From Flavobacterium piscisymbiosum (GTDB lineage: Bacteria > Bacteroidota > Bacteroidia > Flavobacteriales > Flavobacteriaceae), in contig NZ_JAJJMM010000001.1 of the NCBI RefSeq assembly GCF_020905295.1, positions 620,001-684,000 of the forward strand: 64,000 nucleotides of DNA. Reading direction: 5' to 3'. Shown here in pieces: positions 15,593 through 24,807 of the stretch; within the stretch, counting starts at the first letter, position 1; each line of letters begins with the position of its first letter. The notes beneath the pieces were generated by a model, which was not told the origin of the DNA, made no database searches, and saw only the letters and a program-made list of their open reading frames with translations. The translations under genes were made by a program, and so were the position numbers.

Positions 15593-17989
15593 TTAAGACC
15601 CACACATTTCACAATCATCAGGCTCTGCTGCTTGTGCTTTTAAAAGCATCGCTTTATAATCCTCAACGCTGATTGCTTCTGTTTCCGGAACTAAAGTTAC
15701 CGGAGCATCTTCTTCTTTTTTATCGTTGTTTAGGGTGAATTTAATAGCATCAACTGCAGATTTTGTTCTTAGGTAATACATTCCTGTTTTTAAACCTGAT
15801 TGCCAAGCGTAAAAGTGCATTGACGTTAGTTTAGAATAGTTTGCATCTTGCATGAACAAGTTCAATGACTGTGATTGATCAATGAAATAACCTCTCTGAC
15901 GTGACATATCGATAATGTCTTTCATCGACATTTCCCAAACTGTTTTGTATAGTTCTTTCAGGTCTTGCGGAATCACATCAATATTTTGAACTGATCCGTT
16001 ATGACGCATGATTTCTTGTTTCAATGTTTCGTTCCATAAACCTCTGTCTACTAAATCGTGAAGTAAGTGTTTGTTTACTACGATAAATTCTCCAGACAAT
16101 ACACGACGTGTGTAAATGTTTGATGTGTATGGTTCGAAAGCTTCGTTGTTTCCAAGAATTTGTGAAGTCGAAGCAGTTGGCATTGGCGCAACCAATAATG
16201 AGTTACGAACTCCATGTTCCATTACTTCTTTTCTTAATGAAGCCCAGTCCCAACGTCCTGATAATTCTTCATCTTTCATTCCCCACATATTGTATTGAAA
16301 TTCTCCTTGTGACATTGGAGAACCTGCAAATGTAGAATATGGGCCTTCTTCTTTTGCCATTTCCATAGAAGCGGTTACGGCTGCGAAGTATAATGTTTCG
16401 AAAATCTCCTGATTTAATACTTTTGCCTCATCACTAGTAAACGGCATACGCAACATGATAAAAGCATCTGCTAAACCTTGAACACCTAATCCTACCGGAC
16501 GGTGACGTAAGTTAGAATTTTCAGCTTCTTTTACCGGATAGTAATTTCTGTCGATTACTTTGTTCAGGTTACGAGTTACACGTTTTGTAACATTGTAAAG
16601 TGCTTCGTGATCGAATTTTCCGTTTTCAATAAACATTGGTAACGAAATAGAAGCTAAGTTACAAACCGCGATTTCATCTTTAGAGGTAAACTCCATAATC
16701 TCTGTACACAAGTTAGATGAACGAATTGTTCCTAAATTCTTGTGGTTCGATTTACGGTTTGCTGCATCTTTGTACAACATATAAGGCGTTCCTGTTTCGA
16801 TTTGTGATTCAAGGATTTTCTCCCATAATTCACGTGCACGAATGGTTTTTCTACCTTTTCCTCTAAATTCATAATCCAAATACATGGTTTCGAATTCTTC
16901 TCCGTAAACGTCGTATAATCCCGGGCATTCGTTAGGACACATTAAAGTCCATGACGCATCTTCCTGTACACGTTTCATGAATAAATCAGATGTCCACATC
17001 GCGAAGAATAAATCTCTTGCACGCATTTCTTCTTTTCCTGTATTTTTCTTTAAATCTAGGAAATCAAAGATATCAGCATGCCATGTTTCGATGTAAATCG
17101 CAAAACTACCTTTACGTTTTCCTCCACCCTGATCTACGTAACGAGCCGTATCGTTGAAAACTCTCAACATTGGTACGATTCCGTTTGAAGTTCCGTTTGT
17201 ACCACGAATATAAGATCCCGTTGCACGAACGTTATGGATAGAAAGACCAATTCCTCCCGCTGATTGCGAGATTTTAGCCGTTTGTTTTAAAGTATCATAA
17301 ATACCATCAATACTATCATCCTGCATTGCCAAAAGGAAACAAGAAGACATTTGTGGTTTTGGAGTTCCGGCATTAAACAACGTTGGCGTTGCATGCGTAA
17401 AGAACTTTTTAGACATTAAATCGTAAGTTTCAATTACTGATTTTAAATCATCAAGGTGAATACCAACCGAAACACGCATCAACATATGTTGTGGTCTTTC
17501 GACGATTTTTCCGTTGATTTTTAGCAAATACGAACGCTCTAAGGTTTTGAAACCAAAGTAATCGTAATTAAAATCTCTTGTATAAATGATATGAGAATCA
17601 AGAAAAGCAGAGTTTTCCTGAATTACCTTGAATACTTCATCCGAAAGTAATGGTGCATCTTGTCCATTTCTTGGATTTACGTATAAGTACATATCTTTCA
17701 TCGTTTCTGAAAACGATTTTTTTGTATTTGAATGTAGGTTCGAAATTGCCACACGCGCTGCTAATTGTGCATAATCAGGATGCGCAATTGTCATAGAAGC
17801 CGCCGTTTCTGCCGCAAGATTATCTAGTTCAGAAGTTGAAACCCCATCATACAATCCTTCGATAACTCTCATCGCTACCTTAACAGGATCTACAAGTTCA
17901 TTTAAACCGTAACACAATTTTTTGATTCTTTCTGTAATCTTATCAAACATTACGGGCTCTCTGTGGCCATCTCTTTTTACTACATACAT
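15593..17989 (-). CDS. nrdA: Ribonucleoside-diphosphate reductase, alpha subunit
   Basis: The catalytic subunit of class I ribonucleotide reductase, making deoxyribonucleotides. Start taken at ATG 17987-17989 ([18 protein letters not shown]), which begins directly with the ATP-cone; the frame is open to 18028 but those codons overlap a palindrome. 798 residues: ATP-cone (about 1-90), then the ten-stranded barrel with [34 protein letters not shown] and the radical-site region. The C-terminus DDCEMCGS supplies the Cys pair that re-reduces the active site. It follows nrdB on the same strand after 255 bases. Confidence 0.96.
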   Translation of the reverse strand: MYVVKRDGHREPVMFDKITERIKKLCYGLNELVDPVKVAMRVIEGLYDGVSTSELDNLAAETAASMTIAHPDYAQLAARVAISNLHSNTKKSFSETMKDMYLYVNPRNGQDAPLLSDEVFKVIQENSAFLDSHIIYTRDFNYDYFGFKTLERSYLLKINGKIVERPQHMLMRVSVGIHLDDLKSVIETYDLMSKKFFTHATPTLFNAGTPKPQMSSCFLLAMQDDSIDGIYDTLKQTAKISQSAGGIGLSIHNVRATGSYIRGTNGTSNGIVPMLRVFNDTARYVDQGGGKRKGSFAIYIETWHADIFDFLDLKKNTGKEEMRARDLFFAMWTSDLFMKRVQEDASWTLMCPNECPGLYDVYGEEFETMYLDYEFRGKGRKTIRARELWEKILESQIETGTPYMLYKDAANRKSNHKNLGTIRSSNLCTEIMEFTSKDEIAVCNLASISLPMFIENGKFDHEALYNVTKRVTRNLNKVIDRNYYPVKEAENSNLRHRPVGLGVQGLADAFIMLRMPFTSDEAKVLNQEIFETLYFAAVTASMEMAKEEGPYSTFAGSPMSQGEFQYNMWGMKDEELSGRWDWASLRKEVMEHGVRNSLLVAPMPTASTSQILGNNEAFEPYTSNIYTRRVLSGEFIVVNKHLLHDLVDRGLWNETLKQEIMRHNGSVQNIDVIPQDLKELYKTVWEMSMKDIIDMSRQRGYFIDQSQSLNLFMQDANYSKLTSMHFYAWQSGLKTGMYYLRTKSAVDAIKFTLNNDKKEEDAPVTLVPETEAISVEDYKAMLLKAQAAEPDDCEMCGS

Positions 17990-18027
17990 AAGCTTACTAA
18001 TTTTAGTTATTGAAAAAATGAAAGACA

Positions 18028-18046
18028 CTGGAATAACGAATTCCAG
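18028..18046. promoter_or_regulatory. Palindrome upstream of nrdA
   Basis: CTGGAAT and ATTCCAG are perfect 7-bp arms around AACGA, 39 bases upstream of the nrdA start. Two more inverted repeats follow in the nrdB-nrdA gap: GAGAATT..AAATTCTC at about 18081-18098 and GATCTGAAATCAGATC near 18117-18132. They may be operators or stem-loops in the intercistronic mRNA. No NrdR box was recognised. Confidence 0.45.
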
Positions 18047-18244
18047 ATCTTAAACATTGCGTGTTTTTAAATTATTTTTTGAGAATTATGAAATTCTCAA
18101 TAGTTGTGTGTTCCCGATCTGAAATCAGATCGAAAAGGCATTAAAAATTGTTATTGAATCTACGATTTGGGAAAGAGATTCAATCTTAAAAAAATGATTT
18201 TAATCTTTTGTTGCGTTTCGAGGTAACGCTACATTATTCTTGCT

Positions 18245-19222
18245 CTAAAAATCTGCATCGAATGAAATTTTCTGAGCATCGCTATCTGTGTTCATCACAC
18301 CTGATTTTTGATACTCGGCAACACGTTTTTCAAAGAAATTGGTTTTTCCCTGAAGTGAGATCATGTCCATGAAGTCAAACGGATTCGCTGATCCATATAC
18401 ACGCTCGCAACCTAATTCTACTAATAATCTATCCGCAACAAATTCTAAGTATTGCGTCATTAAAGTAGCATTCATACCTATTAAACTTACCGGAAGTGAT
18501 TCTGTAACAAATTCTCTTTCGATATCTAAGGCATCAACAATAATTTCTTTAATTCTGTCTTTTGGTACTTTGTTGATCAAATGGTGATTGTGTAAGTGTA
18601 CTGCAAAGTCACAGTGTACACCTTCGTCACGGGAAATCAACTCGTTAGAAAAAGTTAAACCTGGCATTAAACCACGTTTTTTCAACCAATAAATAGAACA
18701 GAAAGCACCTGAAAAGAAAATTCCTTCAACTGCGGCAAAAGCAATTAGTCTTTCGGCGAATGAATCAGATTCAATCCACTTTAAAGCCCAGTCTGCTTTT
18801 TTCTTAATTGCAGGAAAAACTTCTAATGCATTAAACAATTCTGCTTTCTCTGCTTCATCTTTCACGTAAGTGTCAATTAATAAAGAGTAAGTTTCGCTGT
18901 GAATGTTTTCCATCATGATCTGAAAACCATAGAAAAACTTCGCCTCTGCATATTGTACTTCGTTTACAAAGTTCTCAGCAAGATTTTCGTTTACGATTCC
19001 GTCAGAAGCAGCAAAGAATGCTAATATGTGTTTAATGAAATATCTTTCGTCGTCACTAAGTTTATTGTTCCAATCTGTCAAGTCCTGGTGTAAATCGATT
19101 TCTTCAGCAGTCCAGAAACTAGCCTCCATTTTCTTATACCATTCCCAAATATCATGATGTTTGATAGGAAAAATAACGAAACGATTTTTATTTTCTTGTA
19201 ATATTGGCTCGACTTGTGACAT
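18245..19222 (-). CDS. nrdB: Ribonucleoside-diphosphate reductase, beta subunit
   Basis: The radical-generating subunit of class I ribonucleotide reductase. 325 residues, resembling the eukaryotic R2 type ([46 protein letters not shown]). The Glu-x-x-His ligands in ENIH are followed four residues later by the tyrosine expected to hold the radical, so this is a tyrosyl-radical (class Ia-like) enzyme. EGIFFSG and [10 protein letters not shown] give the remaining ligands. It is transcribed ahead of nrdA. An AATCTTTG -7 element lies at 19274-19281. Confidence 0.96.
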   Translation of the reverse strand: MSQVEPILQENKNRFVIFPIKHHDIWEWYKKMEASFWTAEEIDLHQDLTDWNNKLSDDERYFIKHILAFFAASDGIVNENLAENFVNEVQYAEAKFFYGFQIMMENIHSETYSLLIDTYVKDEAEKAELFNALEVFPAIKKKADWALKWIESDSFAERLIAFAAVEGIFFSGAFCSIYWLKKRGLMPGLTFSNELISRDEGVHCDFAVHLHNHHLINKVPKDRIKEIIVDALDIEREFVTESLPVSLIGMNATLMTQYLEFVADRLLVELGCERVYGSANPFDFMDMISLQGKTNFFEKRVAEYQKSGVMNTDSDAQKISFDADF

Positions 19223-19273
19223 GGTAATTTTTATTTAATTTTTGTATTGAATATTTACTAATTCAATAGACTA

Positions 19274-19320
19274 CAAAGATTGTCAATTATCGCTAAAAAA
19301 GAAAGCCAAACTTATTCACA
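19274..19320 (-). promoter_or_regulatory. nrdB promoter with a nearby DnaA-box match
   Basis: On the minus strand AATCTTTG (19274-19281) is one base from TAnnTTTG, placing the start near 19267. TTATTCACA, a full match to the TTATNCACA DnaA box, lies on the plus strand at 19312-19320, about 45-53 bases upstream of that start. DnaA regulates nrdAB in E. coli; a single box here could be chance. Confidence 0.4.
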
Positions 19321-19484
19321 ATTCGACGTAGTTTTTAACAAAGGAGAAAAAATGAGATATTTTTCAGACAATAATTAATTTACTGTAAATGAATGTTTTA
19401 AAAACGAATAAACGACCTAAAAGCCCGTAAAATATAGACTTTTTATCATAAAAAGCAAGAAATTTTCAATTGTTTTTAAAACTT

Positions 19485-19519
19485 TTTTTTGAGTTAAAAC
19501 TATATTTTTTGAGTTAAAA
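19485..19519. repeat. Two direct copies of TTTTTTGAGTTAAAA
   Basis: The 15-base sequence occurs at 19485-19499 and again at 19505-19519, a period of 20 bases. It lies in the 335-base gap between the DUF3109 gene end and nrdB; the rest of the gap beyond the nrdB promoter is AT-rich and shows nothing else. Confidence 0.55.
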
Positions 19520-19557
19520 TATATCACCCAAAAGCGTTAACTAGAGCGCCTGGATTT

Positions 19558-20127
19558 TTAAGATTTTTTAAGTTCTTCGGCCACTTTTTCAAGCTCCAAA
19601 TACCAATCCTGACCAAAGCGGCGAATCAATGCTTCTTTGACAAATTTATAAACCGGAACTTCCAGTTCTTTACCTAAAGAACAGGCATCATCGCAAATAT
19701 CCCATTTATCATAATTGACTGCAGCAAATTCTGTAAAATCTTTTACACGAATTGGGTATAAATGACAGGAAACTGGTTTTTTCCAGTCTACGATTCCTTG
19801 ATTATAAGCTTGCTCGATTCCGCAAAGCGCGGTTTTCCCATCAAAAATAACGTAAGCGCAATCTTTTTCGTCGATCAGTGGTGTTTCAAGATCACCATCA
19901 GTTCCTTTTACCCAGGTTCCTTGTGCTTCGATAGCGGCAATTCCTTCTTTGCGTAAAAATGGTTTTACTTTAGGATAAATTTCTTCAAGGATTTTAGTTT
20001 CTTCTTCGCTTAATGGCGCACCCGCATCTCCGTCAACGCAGCAAGCTCCTTTACAAGCTGACAAGTTGCACACAAATTCTTTTTCAAGAATATCTTCTGA
20101 AATAATGGTTTTTCCTAATTGAAACAT
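19558..20127 (-). CDS. DUF3109 family cysteine-rich protein
   Basis: 189 residues from the ATG at 20125-20127 (MFQLGKTIISEDILEKEF). A longer frame reaches 20187, but a -7 element at 20157-20164 lies inside that extension, so the shorter start is right. The protein is a likely metal binder: CNLSACKGACC near the N-terminus, then single cysteines in DCAYV, ALCGIEQ and VSCHLYPIR, and CDDACSLG. This resembles the YkgJ-like zinc/iron-chelating cluster. Function is unknown. Confidence 0.88.
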   Translation of the reverse strand: MFQLGKTIISEDILEKEFVCNLSACKGACCVDGDAGAPLSEEETKILEEIYPKVKPFLRKEGIAAIEAQGTWVKGTDGDLETPLIDEKDCAYVIFDGKTALCGIEQAYNQGIVDWKKPVSCHLYPIRVKDFTEFAAVNYDKWDICDDACSLGKELEVPVYKFVKEALIRRFGQDWYLELEKVAEELKKS

Positions 20128-20156
20128 GATAATAAAATACTGAAATTTATAAAGTG

Positions 20157-20164
20157 CAAAGATA
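20157..20164 (-). promoter_or_regulatory. -7 element of the DUF3109 gene
   Basis: TATCTTTG on the minus strand, a full match to TAnnTTTG, 29 bases before the ATG at 20127. It decides the start of the gene. Confidence 0.7.
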
Positions 20165-20196
20165 GACAAAGAAAACAGATAAAACACTCTTAATAT

Positions 20197-20288
20197 TTAA
20201 CCGCAAGGCACGCAAAGATTCGCAAAGCTTTATCACTTTTTTATCCTTTGCGTACTTTGCGTAAATCTTTGCGAATCTTTGCGGTTAA
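20197..20288. repeat. Inverted repeat built of CGCAAAG units
   Basis: TTAACCGCAAGGCACGCAAAG at the left edge pairs with TCTTTGCGAATCTTTGCGGT at the right edge, and inner copies of ttcgcaaag and tttgcgtac also pair. It occupies most of the gap between the divergent DUF3109 and MarC genes. Confidence 0.8.
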
Positions 20289-20383
20289 ATTATCTTTTGT
20301 TACAAATATCACTTTTTCAATACTCAAAACATGTTTTTATAACAAAAATACATCCTATTAAAAAAACACCTACCTTTATTATC

Positions 20384-20391
20384 TACCTTTG
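20384..20391 (+). promoter_or_regulatory. -7 element of the MarC gene
   Basis: TACCTTTG matches TAnnTTTG and lies 32 bases before the ATG at 20424. Confidence 0.7.
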
Positions 20392-20423
20392 CAAAAATTT
20401 TAAACGCTTAAAATCAAAGTAAT

Positions 20424-21002
20424 ATGTTAGAAATCGACTTTAAAGAAATAATTACTGTTGGAATGGTGCTTTTTGCTGTAATTGATATTGTAGGTTCTAT
20501 TCCTATTATTGTGAATTTAAGATCTAAAGTTGGACACATCGAATCTGAGAAAGCTTCGATTGTTGCCGGACTTATTATGATTGTCTTTCTTTTTGTTGGA
20601 GAAGGCTTCCTGAGTCTTATTGGTATCGATGTACATTCATTTGCCGTCGCAGGTTCGTTTGTATTATTCTTCCTGGCTTTAGAAATGATTTTAGGAATCA
20701 GGATTTATCGTGACGAAGAACCGGGATCAGCTTCTATCGTTCCGTTAGCGTTTCCGTTAATTGCCGGAGCGGGAACAATGACTACTTTATTATCGTTACG
20801 ATCTCAATTTCATACTATTAACATTATTATCGCCATTATCTTAAATATAATATTGGTTTATATTGTTTTAAAATCTTCTAAAAAAATCGAAACTTTATTA
20901 GGAGAAAACGGACTTGGCGTGGTTCGCAAGACATTTGGAGTGATACTTTTAGCGATTGCTGTTAAATTATTTGCTGCTAATGTTAAAGGTTTGTTCGTCT
21001 AA
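20424..21002 (+). CDS. MarC family integral membrane protein
   Basis: 192 residues with about six hydrophobic segments. Family features are FAVIDIVGSIPIIVNL in the first helix and VPLAFPLIAGAGTMTTLLSL in the middle, the proline/glycine-rich segment typical of MarC proteins. These proteins were once linked to antibiotic resistance but have no firm function. The gene has its own -7 element at 20384-20391. The next gene starts 107 bases downstream. Confidence 0.92.
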   Translation: MLEIDFKEIITVGMVLFAVIDIVGSIPIIVNLRSKVGHIESEKASIVAGLIMIVFLFVGEGFLSLIGIDVHSFAVAGSFVLFFLALEMILGIRIYRDEEPGSASIVPLAFPLIAGAGTMTTLLSLRSQFHTINIIIAIILNIILVYIVLKSSKKIETLLGENGLGVVRKTFGVILLAIAVKLFAANVKGLFV

Positions 21003-21109
21003 CATTTATTTTTATAAATTTACCCCATAAAATTTCTAAAATATAACTTTAGGACATTTTTTAAGTCATAGAGTTTTACTTTATTATTTTAGGCAAATAA
21101 ACAACCATT

Positions 21110-21310
21110 ATGAAAATTTTTACTTCAATCTTAGTGCTTCTGGCATTAGCTTTAATTGTTTTTAATATTACGTTGCTAGACTTCAAAAATCCTTTTCAGG
21201 GAGACAGTGTAGTTGCTTTTATTGGAATCGCAGCTTCATTTTGTGCCGTATTGATTCTTTTAATCTTTAGAATTTCTAAAAGAATCGAAGAAAAAACAAA
21301 CGGACGATAA
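21110..21310 (+). CDS. Small two-helix membrane protein, 66 residues
   Basis: Not recognised. Two hydrophobic stretches, residues 3-22 and 34-54, joined by a short loop (LDFKNPFQGDS), and a charged tail RISKRIEEKTNGR. The stop is 3 bases before the start of the flavoprotein gene, so the two are almost certainly translated from one mRNA. That pairing suggests, but does not prove, a joint role at the membrane. Confidence 0.75.
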   Translation: MKIFTSILVLLALALIVFNITLLDFKNPFQGDSVVAFIGIAASFCAVLILLIFRISKRIEEKTNGR

Positions 21311-21313
21311 TAT

Positions 21314-21919
21314 ATGTTTGACGTTTTAATTATTGGCGGAGGTGTTTCAGGTATGTCTTGTGCCCTCGTTTTAGGATCTGCCAAAAACAAAGCTTTTGTT
21401 ACCGATAAAAAAATCGGAATTTTTACACATCAAAAAAATTCTTCTTTACAAGAAGCAATTTTCTACAATGCTTATGGCATAACGCCAGGCAAATTAGGAT
21501 CTGATTTGCTTACAGAAAGTACGCAGGATTTATCTATGACTTATCCGCACATTACACAGATCGCAAATGAAAAGGTAATAAAAGTAGAAGGCACTTATCC
21601 TGAATTTACTGTTACTACAAACAAAAATTCCTACCAAACAAAAAATATCGTTGTCGGGATTGGTTCTGCCAATACTTTTGACATCGACGGTTTGATACAA
21701 TACATCGAACCACATAAAAAAGCATTACCCGAAAAACAACGTATTCAGCTTAAAAACGACGATCATAAAGTAACCGACGGTATTTATGTTATTGGAACTT
21801 TAGCGGGCTGGAGAAGCCAACTGGCAATTGCTGCCGGAAGCGGCGCTGCTGTTGCAACAGATATTCTTACTTTATGGAATAACGGCGTACAAACTCATTC
21901 GCACGATAGTATTCGATAA
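21314..21919 (+). CDS. Small FAD-dependent, thioredoxin reductase-like oxidoreductase
   Basis: 201 residues. The N-terminus FDVLIIGGGVSGMSCALVLG is a dinucleotide-binding motif for FAD, and DGIYVIGTLAGWRSQLAIAAGSGAAVATDI near the C-terminus is the second FAD contact of the thioredoxin reductase fold. The protein is too short for a separate NADPH domain, and no CxxC pair is present, so it is not a standard thioredoxin reductase. It is coupled to the 66-codon membrane protein gene upstream. The substrate is unknown. Confidence 0.8.
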   Translation: MFDVLIIGGGVSGMSCALVLGSAKNKAFVTDKKIGIFTHQKNSSLQEAIFYNAYGITPGKLGSDLLTESTQDLSMTYPHITQIANEKVIKVEGTYPEFTVTTNKNSYQTKNIVVGIGSANTFDIDGLIQYIEPHKKALPEKQRIQLKNDDHKVTDGIYVIGTLAGWRSQLAIAAGSGAAVATDILTLWNNGVQTHSHDSIR

Positions 21920-21940
21920 AAACTCACTATAAAATTATCA

Positions 21941-22014
21941 AACCATATAAGTTATATAAGTTCATTTAATTTATGCGCGAAGCATTTACACGAACTTATA
22001 TAACTTATATGGTT
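21941..22014. repeat. Inverted repeat with perfect 23-bp arms
   Basis: Arms at 21941-21963 and 21992-22014 are exact reverse complements (core ATATAAGTTATATAAGTTC), around a 28-base centre that itself contains ATGCGCGAAGCAT. It lies between two convergent genes and may serve as a terminator for both. Related copies are at 5951-5980 and 42219-42380. Confidence 0.9.
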
Positions 22015-22020
22015 TAATTT

Positions 22021-22332
22021 TTACTTAACCGAAACAATTTCTTTTACTGTGATATGTTTTTCAGTATCTGTTTTCCAGATTTCTCCTTTTACTGAAACCT
22101 CATCACCTTCTTTAAACCTTTTGTAGTTTTGTGGCCCTCCAACATTTACAATGCTTACAGTCGCGAAATAAACCTCATTTTTATCGGTATTGATTTTGGC
22201 TGTGTAACCGTCTTTTCCGTTTTCTATAGATTCCACTTTTCCTGAAATGGTATTTTTATCTTTCATACACGCGCAAGAAATTACAAAAGTCATTAGTAAA
22301 ACCAGAAAACTTATTCTTTTTAGATTTTTCAT
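22021..22332 (-). CDS. Small lipoprotein with an OB-like domain, 103 residues
   Basis: Residues 1-20 are a lipoprotein signal with the lipobox cysteine in VISCACM. The mature part, with ISGKVESIENGKDGYTAKINTDKNEVYFATVSIV and EGDEVSVKGEIWK, looks like a small beta-barrel of OB type. No family was recognised. It ends a run of same-strand genes (HupE-like, dCMP deaminase, S41 protease, NTF2-like) but is separated from the last by 76 bases and may have its own promoter. Confidence 0.7.
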   Translation of the reverse strand: MKNLKRISFLVLLMTFVISCACMKDKNTISGKVESIENGKDGYTAKINTDKNEVYFATVSIVNVGGPQNYKRFKEGDEVSVKGEIWKTDTEKHITVKEIVSVK

Positions 22333-22408
22333 GTTTATATTTTAAATGTAAATCTCGCTCTTTTTAAGTGAGACTTATTACATTATATTTTAAAAAATTA
22401 TTATTATT

Positions 22409-22783
22409 TTATTGTAGAGCAACGCAACTTCCGGCAATTACTTTTAGGCTTTCGCCGAATTGTTTCCAGACTCTTATATAACGAAACGAATTAGCGATGG
22501 GATTATTATCGTATGTCCCCTTTAATAAAATGATCACGCTAACTACTGCTGTATCCTCAATTACATTAATGATTTGATCCGCTGCTTCTAGTGTTTCGAT
22601 TTTAATTTTGCCTGAACGGTACGACTCTAAATCAAATTCTTTTGTGATGGTTTGTCCGTCTGGTAAATTAAAAAGCAAATCATCGTGCAACATTTTATCC
22701 AGTGTTGCAACATCGGCAGTTTTAATTGCTGTTAAAAGTTCGATTTCAGCATTTACAATAGATTCTATTTTCATCTGATACAA
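22409..22783 (-). CDS. NTF2-like (DUF4440) protein
   Basis: 124 residues with the SnoaL/NTF2-like cone fold pattern: an N-terminal helix (EIELLTAIKTADVATLDKMLHDDLLFNLPDGQ) and then beta strands ending FRYIRVWKQFGESLKVIAGSCVAL. No catalytic residues can be named. A second ATG at 22772-22774 (MKIESIV) is an equally good start. It follows the S41 protease gene by 10 bases and is probably co-transcribed with it. Confidence 0.85.
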   Translation of the reverse strand: MYQMKIESIVNAEIELLTAIKTADVATLDKMLHDDLLFNLPDGQTITKEFDLESYRSGKIKIETLEAADQIINVIEDTAVVSVIILLKGTYDNNPIANSFRYIRVWKQFGESLKVIAGSCVALQ

Positions 22784-22793
22784 AATTTAAGGA

Positions 22794-24371
22794 TTACTTT
22801 TTCGGATTCAAAACGGCTTTGATCATGGCATCGTCTTTCAAAATAACATCATAATAATATAGCTCTCCATAAAGCTGACGAGCAAATTCCGCAGTAATAT
22901 AGCGGTTTACCAAAGCTTTGGTTTTATCTAACTTCAGGTCTAAACCTGTCATTAAAATATACGTTCTGAACTTTTTGAAATATGCGTCAGAGTTTTTCAT
23001 CTTAGCCAAAAACTCATTAAAATGAAGACCTTTAAAGGCATCTCTGTTTTTATCTAATTCTTCAAAAACAAAATGTCCTACGATTCCGGTTTGCATCAAA
23101 TAAGCTACATTTTCATTTCCGTGTTCGGCTTCTATCGGTACAAAAACGTCAGGAACAATTCCGCCGCCACCGTAAACTATTTTACCTTTTGGAGTTTTAA
23201 ACTTTAAAGAATCTGCAACTTTTATACTGTCTTTTGCATAAAGTTCGCCTGATTTTATGCGTGATTCTGATTCTTTATAATATTCTTCGTTTCCTTTTTT
23301 ATACGGTTTCTGAATCGATCTTCCGGTTGGTGTATAATATCTCGCCACGGTTAATCTTACGGCAGATCCGTCGTTGAAATCCATTTCTCGTTGTACTAAT
23401 CCTTTACCAAAAGAACGTCGGCCTACAATAGTTCCGCGATCACTGTCCTGAATTGCTCCAGCCAGGATTTCACTTGCCGAGGCGCTATTTTCATTAATTA
23501 AAACATACACTTTTCCGGTTTCAAAACTTCCCGCTTTTGTAGCGAATGTTTTTTCGGTTGTGCCGTTTTTATTTTTGGTAAAAACGATCAGTTGTTTATC
23601 TTTCAGGAATTCATCAGCAATTGCGATAGCTTCTTCCATATAACCACCGCCATTATCACGAAGATCAATAATAAGCGATTCAATTCCGTTTTGTTTTAAT
23701 CTGGTTAAACCGGTTTTGAATTCATTAAAAGTAGTTTCGGCAAAACGATTGATTTTGATATAACCTGTTTTATTATCGAGCAACAAAGAAGCATCGACAC
23801 TTTTTATAGGGATAATATCCCTTTTTACCTTAAACTTGAGCTTCTTTTGTTCTGATTTTCTAAAAACAGTTAATTCAATTTCAGAACCTTTTATTCCTTT
23901 TAATTTCGAAAACAAACTATCCGAAGGCAATCTTCTGCCAAACAACTTTGTTTTTCCTGCAAATAAAATTCGGTCGCCTGATTTTAATCCGGCTTTCGCC
24001 GAAGGTCCGTTTTCAATTGGTTTTATAATCGCAACAGAATCTTTATACATATAAAAATTGATTCCAATTCCCACGAAATCACCTTTCATACTTTCAGCTA
24101 CTTCAGCTTGTTCTGTTGGCGGAATATAAACGGAATGCGGATCTAGTTTCGACAAGATATTATCTACTGTAAGATTGACAATAGAATCTGTATTGATGCT
24201 GTCAACATATTCGTTATTGATAAAATCAATGAGTTTATTCAGCTTGGTTTTCGAGTAATTTTTAGCCAAAAGCTGATCATCAACGGGAGCATTCATCAAG
24301 CTTCCGATGACTATACCAAGAGCAAAAGTAGCTCCGATAATGATTGGCAAATATTTTAAGTTCAATTTCAT
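22794..24371 (-). CDS. S41 family carboxy-terminal processing protease
   Basis: 525 residues. An N-terminal membrane anchor or signal (residues 7-27) is followed by a PDZ domain (about 100-185; VGIGINFYMYKDS, SAKAGLKSGDRILFAG) and the S41 catalytic domain. The serine nucleophile is S296 in INENSASASEIL and the general-base lysine is K323 in GRRSFGKGLVQ. The family degrades or trims periplasmic proteins from the C-terminus. The start codon overlaps the dCMP deaminase stop by one base (TAATG), a sign of translational coupling. Confidence 0.94.
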   Translation of the reverse strand: MKLNLKYLPIIIGATFALGIVIGSLMNAPVDDQLLAKNYSKTKLNKLIDFINNEYVDSINTDSIVNLTVDNILSKLDPHSVYIPPTEQAEVAESMKGDFVGIGINFYMYKDSVAIIKPIENGPSAKAGLKSGDRILFAGKTKLFGRRLPSDSLFSKLKGIKGSEIELTVFRKSEQKKLKFKVKRDIIPIKSVDASLLLDNKTGYIKINRFAETTFNEFKTGLTRLKQNGIESLIIDLRDNGGGYMEEAIAIADEFLKDKQLIVFTKNKNGTTEKTFATKAGSFETGKVYVLINENSASASEILAGAIQDSDRGTIVGRRSFGKGLVQREMDFNDGSAVRLTVARYYTPTGRSIQKPYKKGNEEYYKESESRIKSGELYAKDSIKVADSLKFKTPKGKIVYGGGGIVPDVFVPIEAEHGNENVAYLMQTGIVGHFVFEELDKNRDAFKGLHFNEFLAKMKNSDAYFKKFRTYILMTGLDLKLDKTKALVNRYITAEFARQLYGELYYYDVILKDDAMIKAVLNPKK

Positions 24372-24802
24372 TACTCTTCTAAAACAGGAATATGTTCGAC
24401 TTCGACACCTGCTTTTATTAAAAACTGAATTCCGGAATCATCACGATATCCGTTATGATATACCACTCTTTTTATTCCGGATTGATGTATCAATTTGCTG
24501 CATTCTTTGCAAGGCGAAAGCGTTATATATAAGGTTGCCCCTTCACACGATTGTGTTGATCTTGCTACCTTAAGTATGGCATTTGCCTCGGCATGCAAAA
24601 CATCCCAACGGGTTAATCCGTCTTCGTCTTCGCAGCAATTTTCAAAACCGGATGGTGTTCCGTTGTATCCATCAGAAATAATCATTCGGTCTTTTACGAT
24701 AATGGCGCCTACTTGTTTTCGTTTGCAATAGGAAAGTGCTCCCCATTCTGTCGCAATTCGCAAATAAGCTTTATCGTATTTATTTAATTTTTTTTCTTCC
24801 AT
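24371..24802 (-). CDS. dCMP deaminase family protein
   Basis: 143 residues of the zinc-dependent cytidine/deoxycytidylate deaminase fold. HAEANAIL supplies the zinc histidine and catalytic glutamate, and SPCKECSKLIHQSGI the two zinc cysteines. It probably makes dUMP from dCMP for thymidylate synthesis; a ComEB-type role in competence is the other usual label. It lies 5 bases after the HupE-like gene and overlaps the S41 protease gene by one base. Confidence 0.92.
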   Translation of the reverse strand: MEEKKLNKYDKAYLRIATEWGALSYCKRKQVGAIIVKDRMIISDGYNGTPSGFENCCEDEDGLTRWDVLHAEANAILKVARSTQSCEGATLYITLSPCKECSKLIHQSGIKRVVYHNGYRDDSGIQFLIKAGVEVEHIPVLEE

Positions 24803-24807
24803 TTATT

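Noticed and set aside
17990..18028. N-terminal extension of nrdA by 13 codons
   Set aside because: The added residues are not part of the ATP-cone and their codons reach into an upstream palindrome; MYVVKRDGH is the natural start.
20197..20288. CRISPR-like repeat array
   Set aside because: The short CGCAAAG units are irregular and arranged as one inverted repeat without spacers of constant length; no cas gene is near.
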